Of a stretch of DNA of 16,153 nt, positions 7,903-14,442 are shown piece by piece. The DNA comes from Thermoprotei archaeon. Its GTDB lineage: Archaea > Thermoproteota > Thermoprotei_A > Sulfolobales > Ignisphaeraceae. The position numbers and the translations under genes were made by a program. Position 1 is the stretch's first letter, and every line of letters begins with the position of its first letter. The DNA is taken from contig QMWY01000007.1 of NCBI GenBank assembly GCA_003661865.1, positions 1-16,153 on the forward strand, in the 5' to 3' direction. The notes beneath the pieces are model-generated. The model saw nothing but the letters and a program-made list of their open reading frames with translations, ran no database searches and had not been told where the DNA came from.

Positions 7903-7918
7903 ATATATCGCTTTAAAG
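7903..7918 (-). promoter_or_regulatory. TATA-like promoter for the membrane-protein gene
   Basis: On the minus strand the sequence reads CTTTAAAGCGATATATGG, 27-42 bases before the GTG start at 7876, within the short gap after the 283-aa gene. Position and AT-rich form fit an archaeal TATA box for a secondary transcript of the last three operon genes. Confidence 0.4.
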
Positions 7919-8770
7919 CTATTCCTCGCCCTCAGCCTCTCCAGCGGTCTCCTTCTGCTCCGCCTTCTTCGGTTCCTTCTTCCCCACCTCCCGCACTTTG
8001 CCCTTCGGCCTAATATTCTCGATGCCCAGCCTCGGTCTCCGCATCATCCTTATGTACTCGCCGTACTCAAGCAACTTACTAGGATCCTTGATTATTGCGT
8101 TGGCTATCTCCTCCCTAGGCACGCCGAGCTTGGACGAGATCACCCTCGATATGTTGTCTATTAGTGAAAGGTACTCCATGGCAAGCCTCCTCAGCTCTCC
8201 AGTAGTGAAGTACCTGTAGCTCTCCTTCAGCTTCTCGCCCGGCACCCTAGCGTACTCCAGCTCCTGCCTTATCAGATCTTTGAACGTCTGCCTCATGTCG
8301 TTCCTGACCTTTATCACTATGTCGTGTATGTCCTCGATGACCGTGCCCCAGGTATTCATCAGCTCATCCTTCATCTGGCTCATCTTCTCGTTGTATTTCT
8401 TTATCATCTCGTCCATCACGTCGAGCAACTTCTTCTGGTCGCTGACCGCCGAAAGCGCCATTATCGCCTCTGGGTGATACGGCTCCACTATTATCGTGTC
8501 CCCCTTCACGACCGGCGATCCCTTCGCGTATATGTCTATGATCATGAAGTCCCTAGGAAGTCCCTCCGCGGGCCTCGATATCGTGTAGTAGCCCCTCTTT
8601 ATGAGGATCTTCCTTCCCTTGTCTATGACGATGTAATCGTCGGTCACCTCGTAGACTGGGAAGCGCCACACGTTGCCGAAGCCCGACAGCTTTGGGCACC
8701 TTATGGTCACCTCACCTATCACGCCGCCCCTGTAGTGTATCTTGACGCCCCTCCTGAACGGCCAGACCAT
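7919..8770 (-). CDS. Hypothetical protein, 283 aa, beta N-domain plus long helices
   Basis: First gene of the minus-strand operon. The ATG at 8770 has a GGTGG ribosome-binding site three bases before it and a TATA-like box at 8804-8812. The first 110 residues alternate short strands and turns with many Tyr, Ile and Gly. Residues about 115-235 are mostly long charged helices ('DVMDEMIKKYNEKMSQMKDE') likely to form a coiled coil or helical bundle, and the last 40 residues are a Lys/Glu-rich disordered tail. There is no membrane segment or signal peptide. The family is unknown. With a membrane protein directly downstream, it may be the cytoplasmic partner of a membrane complex, or a structural protein of the element. 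Confidence 0.8.
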   Translation of the reverse strand: MVWPFRRGVKIHYRGGVIGEVTIRCPKLSGFGNVWRFPVYEVTDDYIVIDKGRKILIKRGYYTISRPAEGLPRDFMIIDIYAKGSPVVKGDTIIVEPYHPEAIMALSAVSDQKKLLDVMDEMIKKYNEKMSQMKDELMNTWGTVIEDIHDIVIKVRNDMRQTFKDLIRQELEYARVPGEKLKESYRYFTTGELRRLAMEYLSLIDNISRVISSKLGVPREEIANAIIKDPSKLLEYGEYIRMMRRPRLGIENIRPKGKVREVGKKEPKKAEQKETAGEAEGEE

Positions 8771-8803
8771 AGTCCACCACTCTTGTTATAACGGAGAACC
8801 CCC

Positions 8804-8812
8804 AGATATACG
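8804..8812 (-). promoter_or_regulatory. TATA-like box for the minus-strand operon
   Basis: The minus strand reads CGTATATCT, 34-42 bases ahead of the ATG at 8770. This leaves room for a short leader that contains the GGTGG ribosome-binding site (8774-8778). Confidence 0.4.
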
Positions 8813-8886
8813 TAATCCTCGCACTAGTCCAATTCGCCATGCACGGCACAGCCAGCACCTATCCCAGCCAGCCATCATGGCTTTAT

Positions 8887-8901
8887 GGTCGTGCCACGAC
8901 C
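8887..8901. repeat. 15-bp palindrome in the divergent intergenic region
   Basis: GGTCGTG (8887-8893) and CACGACC (8895-8901) are perfect complements around one central C. It sits midway in the 271-base divergent gap between the minus-strand and plus-strand operons, about 140 bases from the larger palindrome. It may be a second operator or part of an origin. Confidence 0.55.
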
Positions 8902-8992
8902 CCTTCATACCCCCCGTACATTCGGCAACCTGAAGCTATCCATGACTACCGGTATGCACCTGCAACCCCGTACATATGCGGCTAATGCATAG

Positions 8993-9025
8993 CACGGGTT
9001 CTTGTAAAATATATAAGAACCCGTG
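8993..9025. promoter_or_regulatory. Operator-like 33-bp hyphenated palindrome over the TATA box
   Basis: CACGGGTTCTT (8993-9003) is exactly complementary to AAGAACCCGTG (9015-9025), with an 11-base AT-rich spacer. The spacer and inner arm form the TATA box AAATATATAAG (9007-9017), 25-35 bases before the ATG at 9042. A dimeric repressor bound here would block TBP. The likely regulators are encoded in the operon that follows: the ribbon-helix-helix protein or the 477-aa protein. Confidence 0.75.
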
Positions 9026-9041
9026 AGGATAGAAAAAACGT

Positions 9042-10475
9042 ATGATGCCGATTGAGGACATTAGGAACATAGGTGACAATGAAGACCTGCTCAGGGCTAC
9101 GCTCATGACCCTGATGCACAACCACCTAGAGCACATATACGACCTGTTCAGGCCGATCCCCGAGGACGCGAGGGCAATAGAGAGGCTGGAGGAGAACCCG
9201 CCGGCCCTAAAGGCGTCCGGGTACGGTAGCGGGTACAGGATATACAGGAAGAACGGCGAGCTGATACTTAGGACGCTAAACACGCTCCAGATGTGCCTGT
9301 CGAGAATACAGGCTAGGTCGCCTGACGCCAGGCTCGCGATGGGGCTGGTCTACAACATAAGGTCTAGGCTGGTCAGGCCGGTGGCTGATGAGGACTACTT
9401 CTACGTAAAGGGTTCGTATGAGGGCGTGTGCGAGGACATAGCACTATTGCAGGACGTGGTCGCGTGCTCCATATCTGAGGCCGTCGAGGACGACTCGTGG
9501 GTCATAAGCGAAAAGCTGTACATCCTCTTCGGCACGGCGTGCCCCGTGTGCCACAGGGTGTTCTCAAGCGAGGGGTGGAGGGAGTTCGAGAAGGCACTAG
9601 ATACTAGGAGGAGGATGAGCATGGCTAGGAAGACTAGGTACGGGATACCGTTCATGTACAGGTACATCGGAGTTGACGTGCAGAACAACTCGCAGAGGTT
9701 CTTCTCGTACCTGTCAGTAGTGGCCGGCGGGCTCAACCTGCCCGTGCTGATATATTACAACCCCATATCGCTGAAGCTGATAATATGGCACTCTACGTTC
9801 ATCAGCAAAGAGGCACAGAGCCAGGTAAAGGACACGGGTCCGTTCACGAGGGTGCTCTTCAACCTGCCCGTCTACTTCGTGCCGTCCAAGGAGCTACCCT
9901 CCCCATACGACGAGCTGTTCGGTAGCATGCACCCATCGTGGAAGTTCGTCTACAGATTGCTGTTCGAGGAGAAGCCAATAGAGAGAGCCGTTGTCAGGGG
10001 AACCGTAGCCGTGCCACGGCCACAGCAGAAGAAATCAAGCACCATAACCGTACCCAAGCAACTGGGTCTTATCTCGACAACCCTCTACCCAACCTACAGG
10101 GACTACAGAAGGGATCTGTACCTGACCCACGTATGCGACATACTATTCACCAGCATGGAGCCGATGACATCGTACGCCATATCTAGGTTGCTAGCTGAGA
10201 GGGTCAGCAAGCCCATCCCGTCGAGCAGCACAATAGACGACATGATCAGGGCGTACGAGGGCGAGCTGTTCAGGGTAGAGAAGAGGGGGAGGAAGAGGCT
10301 CGTGTCGCTGACCGAAAAGGCGGAAGAGCTGATGAAGATGATAATATCGGGCAAGTTCAAGACCATAGCGCAGGCATACATGGCAGTGTACAAGAAGAAC
10401 ATACTAACCATGTACTACGACCTGCTGAAGGCGAAGAAGAGGAGGAGGAAGACCGCGGAGGCGAAGAGCAGTTGA
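9042..10475 (+). CDS. Unknown 477-aa protein with possible C-terminal winged helix
   Basis: Large soluble protein of unknown family and first gene of a three-gene operon. Translation starts at ATG 9042 (or ATG 9045); with the TATA box at 9007-9017 the transcript would be leaderless or nearly so. The N-terminal 150 residues are helical. A CPVC motif (C167, C170) could bind metal or be redox active. Residues about 360-435 look like a winged helix-turn-helix (helices, then a basic 'EKRGRKR' turn between strands), and the C-terminus ends in a Lys/Arg-rich tail (about 461-469). DNA binding is therefore plausible. A replication-initiation or regulatory role would suit its place beside a palindrome-rich gap, but no known initiator motif is visible. 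The following gene overlaps its stop by four bases. Confidence 0.8.
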   Translation: MMPIEDIRNIGDNEDLLRATLMTLMHNHLEHIYDLFRPIPEDARAIERLEENPPALKASGYGSGYRIYRKNGELILRTLNTLQMCLSRIQARSPDARLAMGLVYNIRSRLVRPVADEDYFYVKGSYEGVCEDIALLQDVVACSISEAVEDDSWVISEKLYILFGTACPVCHRVFSSEGWREFEKALDTRRRMSMARKTRYGIPFMYRYIGVDVQNNSQRFFSYLSVVAGGLNLPVLIYYNPISLKLIIWHSTFISKEAQSQVKDTGPFTRVLFNLPVYFVPSKELPSPYDELFGSMHPSWKFVYRLLFEEKPIERAVVRGTVAVPRPQQKKSSTITVPKQLGLISTTLYPTYRDYRRDLYLTHVCDILFTSMEPMTSYAISRLLAERVSKPIPSSSTIDDMIRAYEGELFRVEKRGRKRLVSLTEKAEELMKMIISGKFKTIAQAYMAVYKKNILTMYYDLLKAKKRRRKTAEAKSS

Positions 10476-10789
10476 GGTGGATAATACTCAGTGATAGGGA
10501 GGTCGAGGAGATATTTGGGGCGAAGGATCGAATAAGGGAGCTGGAGGTGATGGTCAAAGCCACGTCTAGGCTACCGATAGAGGACACTTTGGTAGTGTGC
10601 AAGCCGTTCAGGACTAGGTTCTACTACTACCTAGCCTTTAGGGTTCCCAGCAATACCCCGTGCGACACCGTCAAGAAGGAGGCCGGCAGGATAGTGGGAT
10701 GGCTAAGGAGGTTCGTAAGGGTGAGCCACTACCTGTCGTTCGCGCCCATGTGGAGGAGGGGCTTCATGATCCCAATAGAGGTGCAGTAG
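10472..10789 (+). CDS. Hypothetical protein, 105 aa
   Basis: Second gene of the operon, starting at a TTG that overlaps the stop of the 477-aa gene (TTGA). The product is small and basic with aromatic clusters ('FYYYLAF') and two cysteines (in 'VVCKPF' and 'NTPCDT'). The composition suggests a compact alpha/beta domain. I recognise no family. The next gene starts two bases after its stop, and the ribosome-binding site GAGGTG for that gene lies within its last codons, so the two are coupled. Confidence 0.65.
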   Translation: MRWIILSDREVEEIFGAKDRIRELEVMVKATSRLPIEDTLVVCKPFRTRFYYYLAFRVPSNTPCDTVKKEAGRIVGWLRRFVRVSHYLSFAPMWRRGFMIPIEVQ

Positions 10790-10791
10790 CC

Positions 10792-11169
10792 TTGGAGGCG
10801 GCACAGGAAGAGAGGCCGTACAGGAGTGTGAACGCGAAGCTACCATACGGCGAGTACATGGCATTCGCTAGGAAGGCTAAGGATCTGGGCCTGTCGATCA
10901 GCGAAGCTCTCAGGATTTTGGCCCAAGCGTTCGTGAGGGGCGACATAACGATAAGCGGGGGCAGGGTCGTGGCACGCGGTCCCCTGGAGATACTGGTGTG
11001 CGAGGACAAAAACATGAAGCCTGTGACGGTCTCGACGATAGCCGAGTACATGATAATGGAGATGGTCAGGGAGGGCTACTCGGTCATGTTCAACGTGAAG
11101 ATAGACAGCAAGAACGGCAGGATAGTCGTGACTAGGCCGAACGCGCTTATAAACGTGATAACGGGCTAA
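10792..11169 (+). CDS. Ribbon-helix-helix DNA-binding regulator, 125 aa
   Basis: Predicted transcription regulator. I place the start at TTG 10792: a GAGGTG ribosome-binding site lies at 10779-10784 and the upstream gene ends at 10789, whereas an earlier in-frame ATG at 10660 would cut deep into that gene. Residues 11-17 (RSVNAKL) form a strand, 19-32 a first helix and 36-49 a second helix ('SISEALRILAQAFVRG'), the layout of the CopG/Arc ribbon-helix-helix fold. Residues 60-125 form a separate alpha/beta domain of unknown function that might sense a ligand or oligomerise. RHH proteins bind palindromes as dimers, so the 33-base palindrome at its own operon promoter is a natural candidate target. 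It ends tail-to-tail with the CCA enzyme gene, overlapping four bases. Confidence 0.7.
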   Translation: MEAAQEERPYRSVNAKLPYGEYMAFARKAKDLGLSISEALRILAQAFVRGDITISGGRVVARGPLEILVCEDKNMKPVTVSTIAEYMIMEMVREGYSVMFNVKIDSKNGRIVVTRPNALINVITG

Positions 11170-12572
11170 CGTACCGTCCGTTCCTTCCTTAGCGCGCCCA
11201 TGCTCTTCGCCAGCACCGCCGCCCTCCTGAGCAACGCCTCCCTTTCGTTCCTAGACGGGTCTTCCACCACGTAGTCCACAAGCTTCTCCAGTATCGCGCC
11301 TATCTTCCTAGGCTCGACGCCCAGCTCGACCAGATCCCTGCCGCTTATCGCCAGATCCCTCCTGTCCACGGGCGCGTTCCTCCACTCGCTTAACAGCTCA
11401 AGCCCCCTCTCGACCGCCTCGACCCTGTCCCTAGGCAGGCCCAGCGTGGCCTTTGTGTCCGCCCTCACGAGCTCTATGTACTCGTCCACCCACTCCTTCT
11501 CAAGCCCGTCCTTAACCAGCCTCCTCAATAGCCTCCTAGCGTCCCTGCCGGTCCTTGGGGCAAGCTCATGCACCTTCATGTGGTTCCTGACCAGCACTCC
11601 TATCTTCCTTACCTCCTTCGAGGTGTGCCTAGTCCTCCTCAGCATCTCCTCCGCCATATCGGCGCTGACCTCGGCGTGCCTTGGGAAGTAGGGCCTAGTC
11701 TCCCTCCTCACCTTCGGCTTGCCTATGTCGTGTAATAGCGCCGCCATCCTCAGCTCGTAGTCCTTGGTCGCTATGCTGTCGAGTGCTATTAGCGCATGCG
11801 TGTACACGTCTTCCATGTGTGGCGGGGGCTGTTGCACGCCTATCATGTCGTACACCTCGGGCATGTAGTGGCGCATCGCCCCCGACTTGACTAGGCAGTC
11901 GACGAAGTAGCTGGGCGACTCGCTCTTGAGGAACGCCTTCCTGAACTCCTCGGTCTTCCTCTCCATCGGTATCCAGCTCAGCTCGTCGGACTTCTCCTTC
12001 GCGGCCTCGAACGTGTCCCTGTCTATCTCGTAGCCCAGCACGGACGCGAACCTGCACATCCTGAATATCCTGAGCGGGTCTTCCGAGAACCTCTCCCTAG
12101 CGTCCCCAACCGCCCTTATGATGCCGTTCCTCAGGTCTTCGTACCCGCCGAACGGGTCTACCAGCACCCCGTCTATCGGGTCGTACGCCATGGCGTTTAT
12201 GGTGAAGTCCCTCCTAGACAGATCCTCGCGTATGCTCCTCCCCCACGTTACCTCCGGCTTCCTAGACCCCCTCCTGTACTTCTCGCCCCTGAACGTGGTC
12301 ACCTCGAAGAAGTTCCTCCCGTCGCATGTGACCGTGATTGTGCCGTACTGCTTCCCCGTGGGGTACGTCCTGCAACCGGCGGACGAGAATATCCTCTCCG
12401 TCTCGTCCGGAACCGCGTCAGTCGCAATGTCTATGTCATGCGGCTCCTTACCAAGTAGCTTGTCCCTTACCGCGCCGCCCACTATGTAGCACTCCTTTCC
12501 GTGTCTGCGCAGTATCCTGCATATCTCAACCGCACTATCTGGGAACCCAATACGCAACCTTATCTCGGTCAT
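11166..12572 (-). CDS. cca: Class II (bacterial-type) CCA tRNA nucleotidyltransferase with HD domain
   Basis: Adds or repairs the CCA end of tRNA in its family. The 468-aa protein has all class II head and neck motifs: 'VGGAVRD' (31-37), metal-binding DID (46-48), 'RRDFTINAM' (120-128), 'GGYEDLRNG' (142-150), and 'RFSEDPLRIFRMCRF' (161-175). An HD phosphohydrolase domain follows, with H258, 'LLHDIGKP' (H281, D282), H299 and 'RNH' (329-331). Archaea normally use the unrelated class I CCA enzyme, so this gene was probably acquired from bacteria. In the E. coli enzyme the HD domain has 2',3'-cyclic phosphodiesterase and phosphatase activities, which would suit RNA end healing. It is the second gene of an operon: its ATG lies one base after the csx3 stop, and GAGGTG serves as ribosome-binding site. 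Poly(A) polymerase is an alternative substrate class. Confidence 0.93.
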   Translation of the reverse strand: MTEIRLRIGFPDSAVEICRILRRHGKECYIVGGAVRDKLLGKEPHDIDIATDAVPDETERIFSSAGCRTYPTGKQYGTITVTCDGRNFFEVTTFRGEKYRRGSRKPEVTWGRSIREDLSRRDFTINAMAYDPIDGVLVDPFGGYEDLRNGIIRAVGDARERFSEDPLRIFRMCRFASVLGYEIDRDTFEAAKEKSDELSWIPMERKTEEFRKAFLKSESPSYFVDCLVKSGAMRHYMPEVYDMIGVQQPPPHMEDVYTHALIALDSIATKDYELRMAALLHDIGKPKVRRETRPYFPRHAEVSADMAEEMLRRTRHTSKEVRKIGVLVRNHMKVHELAPRTGRDARRLLRRLVKDGLEKEWVDEYIELVRADTKATLGLPRDRVEAVERGLELLSEWRNAPVDRRDLAISGRDLVELGVEPRKIGAILEKLVDYVVEDPSRNEREALLRRAAVLAKSMGALRKERTVR

Positions 12573-12573
12573 A

Positions 12574-12873
12574 CTACACCTCTATTACCTCACCTATCCT
12601 CCTCTCTCTGGTGTGGGTTGAGGTGACCACGCACCCGCCGAGCCTAGGGTCGTAGTTTGCTATGAACGGCGTGGGGTGATACTTGTGGGACAGGGCGACG
12701 TGCAACCATATGGGCCCCCTGCCGGAGATGCACACCCCCTTGGTGTAGTCAACTTCTGGGGCGTTCTCTACCGCATCGGCCAGCTCTTTAACGTCCAGCA
12801 CCCCGCCCTCGATCTGGAACTCAACCAGTTGCATATCCGGCCTAACCTTCCTGACGCTAAACCTGACGGGCAT
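12574..12873 (-). CDS. csx3: Csx3 / Crn3-type CRISPR ring nuclease
   Basis: Stand-alone Csx3 domain of 99 aa, the usual size. The family cleaves cyclic tetra-adenylate (cA4), the second messenger of type III CRISPR systems; an earlier report described Mn-dependent RNA deadenylation. The diagnostic core is intact: 'ISGRGPIWLH' (49-58), 'SHKYHPTPF' (62-70) and 'YDPRLGG' (74-80). H66, D75 and R77 align with the residues I recall as H60, D69 and R71 in the Archaeoglobus fulgidus protein. It has a GGTGGTG ribosome-binding site and a TATA-like box at 12905-12914. It is transcribed with the CCA enzyme and divergently from an RNA ligase-like gene. No CRISPR array or cas effector is in the window, so here it may act as an element-borne counter-defence rather than as a host regulator. 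Confidence 0.93.
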   Translation of the reverse strand: MPVRFSVRKVRPDMQLVEFQIEGGVLDVKELADAVENAPEVDYTKGVCISGRGPIWLHVALSHKYHPTPFIANYDPRLGGCVVTSTHTRERRIGEVIEV

Positions 12874-12904
12874 TACACCACCGTATTTATGTTCGTGGCG
12901 GTCA

Positions 12905-12914
12905 CTATAAAAAC
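12905..12914 (-). promoter_or_regulatory. TATA-like box for the csx3-cca operon
   Basis: The minus strand reads GTTTTTATAG, 32-41 bases before the csx3 ATG. Initiation about 25 bases downstream gives a leader of roughly a dozen bases that holds the GGTGGTG ribosome-binding site at 12876-12882. Confidence 0.5.
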
Positions 12915-13000
12915 TATTACATATAATGTCACTGGCACCATTCTATGTGTTGGCTTGAGAAGCCGAGAATAGAGGATTTTGCTGGCTGTATAGTCGAGAG

Positions 13001-13026
13001 ATTCGGACGGCCTAGGGAGTCCGAAT
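13001..13026. repeat. Stem-loop in the csx3/RNA-ligase intergenic region
   Basis: ATTCGGAC (13001-13008) pairs perfectly with GTCCGAAT (13019-13026) across a 10-base loop. It lies between the two divergent promoters, in a 240-base gap with no gene. It may be an operator or part of a small structured RNA; I see no tRNA or C/D-box pattern. Confidence 0.5.
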
Positions 13027-13079
13027 GAACGGCAAGCAGTACTTGGTACCTGTGCCCCTTTTCCCTAAGCCGCATGTAG

Positions 13080-13089
13080 TTTTTAAATA
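13080..13089 (+). promoter_or_regulatory. TATA box for the RNA ligase-like gene, leaderless start
   Basis: TTTTTAAATA lies 25-34 bases before the ATG at 13114 and there is no ribosome-binding site, so the transcript is probably leaderless, as is common in crenarchaea. Confidence 0.6.
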
Positions 13090-13113
13090 GCCTAGCACTC
13101 AATATTCATACCG

Positions 13114-14388
13114 ATGCGGCCGGATGCCATTTCTGGGATGCCCGAGTGGCTGGGGGACGCGTTCAAGCTGGAGAGGAACAGCATACCTAGGTACGGGAAC
13201 ATATATGCGGACGTGTACATGAGGCACAACAAGTACATGGGAAAGGCGATAATAAGGGGGAACGAGAGGGTAGAGACGCAGGTAACGCCGAACATGCCCA
13301 AGCTCAGGTACTGCATAGACCCGAACACCCTCAAGCTGATGCCCGAGCTCGCCGAGTTCACTGGGAGGGTGTACATAGACGTGAAGAGGGACGGCTTCAA
13401 CCTTCTGTTCTACCCAGTGCACGGCAGGGACGGCGGATACGTGGTGCTGCCCAAGACCAGGCTCAGGGTATATCCAAGCGGGAAGATAATAAGGGCGCTC
13501 AGGCGCATGCCGGAAGACCTGAGGCGGAAGGTGGAGGAGCTTGTCGGAAGGGGCTACGTGCCCGTGTTCGAGGCGTGGGGCTCCGAGCTGGACGAAATGG
13601 GCATAAGATCCGGCATCACCGACAAGAGGGCCACGGAGGATATCGAAGACCTCCCTCACGGGGTGCACTTCGAGATGACCCACCTGCTCAGGAGGAGCGG
13701 CGGGCTCAGGGAGTGGGACAACTACGAGCCGGTAAGCCCCGAGGTCAGGGACGAGGTCGCTAGGGAGCACGGGATAGACCTAGTCCCTAGGTACGCGGTT
13801 ATAGAGGTAGAGAAGGGGAAGATCAAGCGCGTGGTCGAGAGCAGCGGGTTGCACGGGGTAAAACTGCCTGAGGAGAGGGATCTCAGGGAGTTCCTGCTCA
13901 AGCTGATGAGCGAGTTCGACAGGGTGAACGAGAAGTGCATAGTCACCGAGGGGTCGGTGCTCCACTTCGGGGAGAACATGTGCAAGCTGAAGGCGTGGAA
14001 GGTGATGAAGGAGGACATAGGGAGGAGGACTGGCATACCCCCGATCCGCAAGATATCCTCCGAGTACGAGAAGATGGCGCTTGAGACCAGCCCGTTCGAC
14101 ATGGCCAAGGATCTCGACGAGGCGTACTCAAAGCTGATGGAATACATCGAGGAGGACTTCCAGCTCAGCAAAAAGGGAAAGAGGTTTGTCAGGAGGGTGC
14201 TAGTGGACAAGCTGGCGACTGACATAATAAGGGACACGTACGGGGGAGAGGACGTAGGCGAGTTCATGAAGGAGATGGCGAACAGCGGCGTCAGCAGAAG
14301 CGTAATAGGGTGCATGGCCATGAAGATAAGGAGGTGCTACGGCAGGCCCGACTTCGACGAATGCATAGCTAGGGTCAAGTGCTATTAG
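13114..14388 (+). CDS. ATP-dependent RNA ligase-like nucleotidyltransferase (Rnl3-like)
   Basis: Predicted polynucleotide ligase of 424 aa. Ligase motif I is 'KRDGFN' with the AMP-accepting lysine K91 (KxDG, followed by a Phe-Asn resembling the Tyr-Asn of archaeal Rnl3). Motif III is 'FEAWG' (E153), motif IV 'TEGSV' (E279), and motif V 'KLKAW' (K291, K293). The C-terminal 110 residues are helical, like the extra C-terminal domain of Rnl3 enzymes, which are about 380 aa. There is no OB-fold motif VI as in DNA ligases, which favours RNA as substrate. It is transcribed from a leaderless promoter, divergent from csx3-cca, and followed by T-rich DNA (14454-14459) likely to end the transcript. A role in sealing broken tRNA or other RNA is inferred from the neighbouring CCA enzyme; DNA nick sealing or RNA circularisation is also possible. 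Confidence 0.8.
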   Translation: MRPDAISGMPEWLGDAFKLERNSIPRYGNIYADVYMRHNKYMGKAIIRGNERVETQVTPNMPKLRYCIDPNTLKLMPELAEFTGRVYIDVKRDGFNLLFYPVHGRDGGYVVLPKTRLRVYPSGKIIRALRRMPEDLRRKVEELVGRGYVPVFEAWGSELDEMGIRSGITDKRATEDIEDLPHGVHFEMTHLLRRSGGLREWDNYEPVSPEVRDEVAREHGIDLVPRYAVIEVEKGKIKRVVESSGLHGVKLPEERDLREFLLKLMSEFDRVNEKCIVTEGSVLHFGENMCKLKAWKVMKEDIGRRTGIPPIRKISSEYEKMALETSPFDMAKDLDEAYSKLMEYIEEDFQLSKKGKRFVRRVLVDKLATDIIRDTYGGEDVGEFMKEMANSGVSRSVIGCMAMKIRRCYGRPDFDECIARVKCY

Positions 14389-14442
14389 CCATGGCGGATC
14401 CGTGAAGGTTTGGGACTAGGATCCTTTAAGTTTATAGGGTTG

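Noticed and set aside
8324..8791. 155-codon plus-strand open frame opposite the 283-aa gene
   Set aside because: Tyr/His/Leu/Arg-rich shadow without ribosome-binding site; the minus-strand gene has promoter and Shine-Dalgarno.
10009..10021. Palindrome GCCGTG-C-CACGGC resembling the 8887-8901 palindrome
   Set aside because: It lies inside the 477-aa coding region and follows from its codons; no support for a regulatory role.
10660..10791. Longer N-terminus (44 extra residues) for the ribbon-helix-helix protein
   Set aside because: It would overlap the previous gene by 130 bases; the TTG at 10792 has a well-placed GAGGTG and follows the previous stop directly.
12874..13113. Possible tRNA or C/D-box sRNA between csx3 and the ligase-like gene
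   Set aside because: Only one 8-bp stem is seen; no cloverleaf, no T-arm consensus and no C and D boxes in the right order.
13099..13770. 223-codon minus-strand open frame opposite the ligase-like gene
   Set aside because: Pro/His/Val-rich antisense artefact; the plus strand carries ligase motifs.
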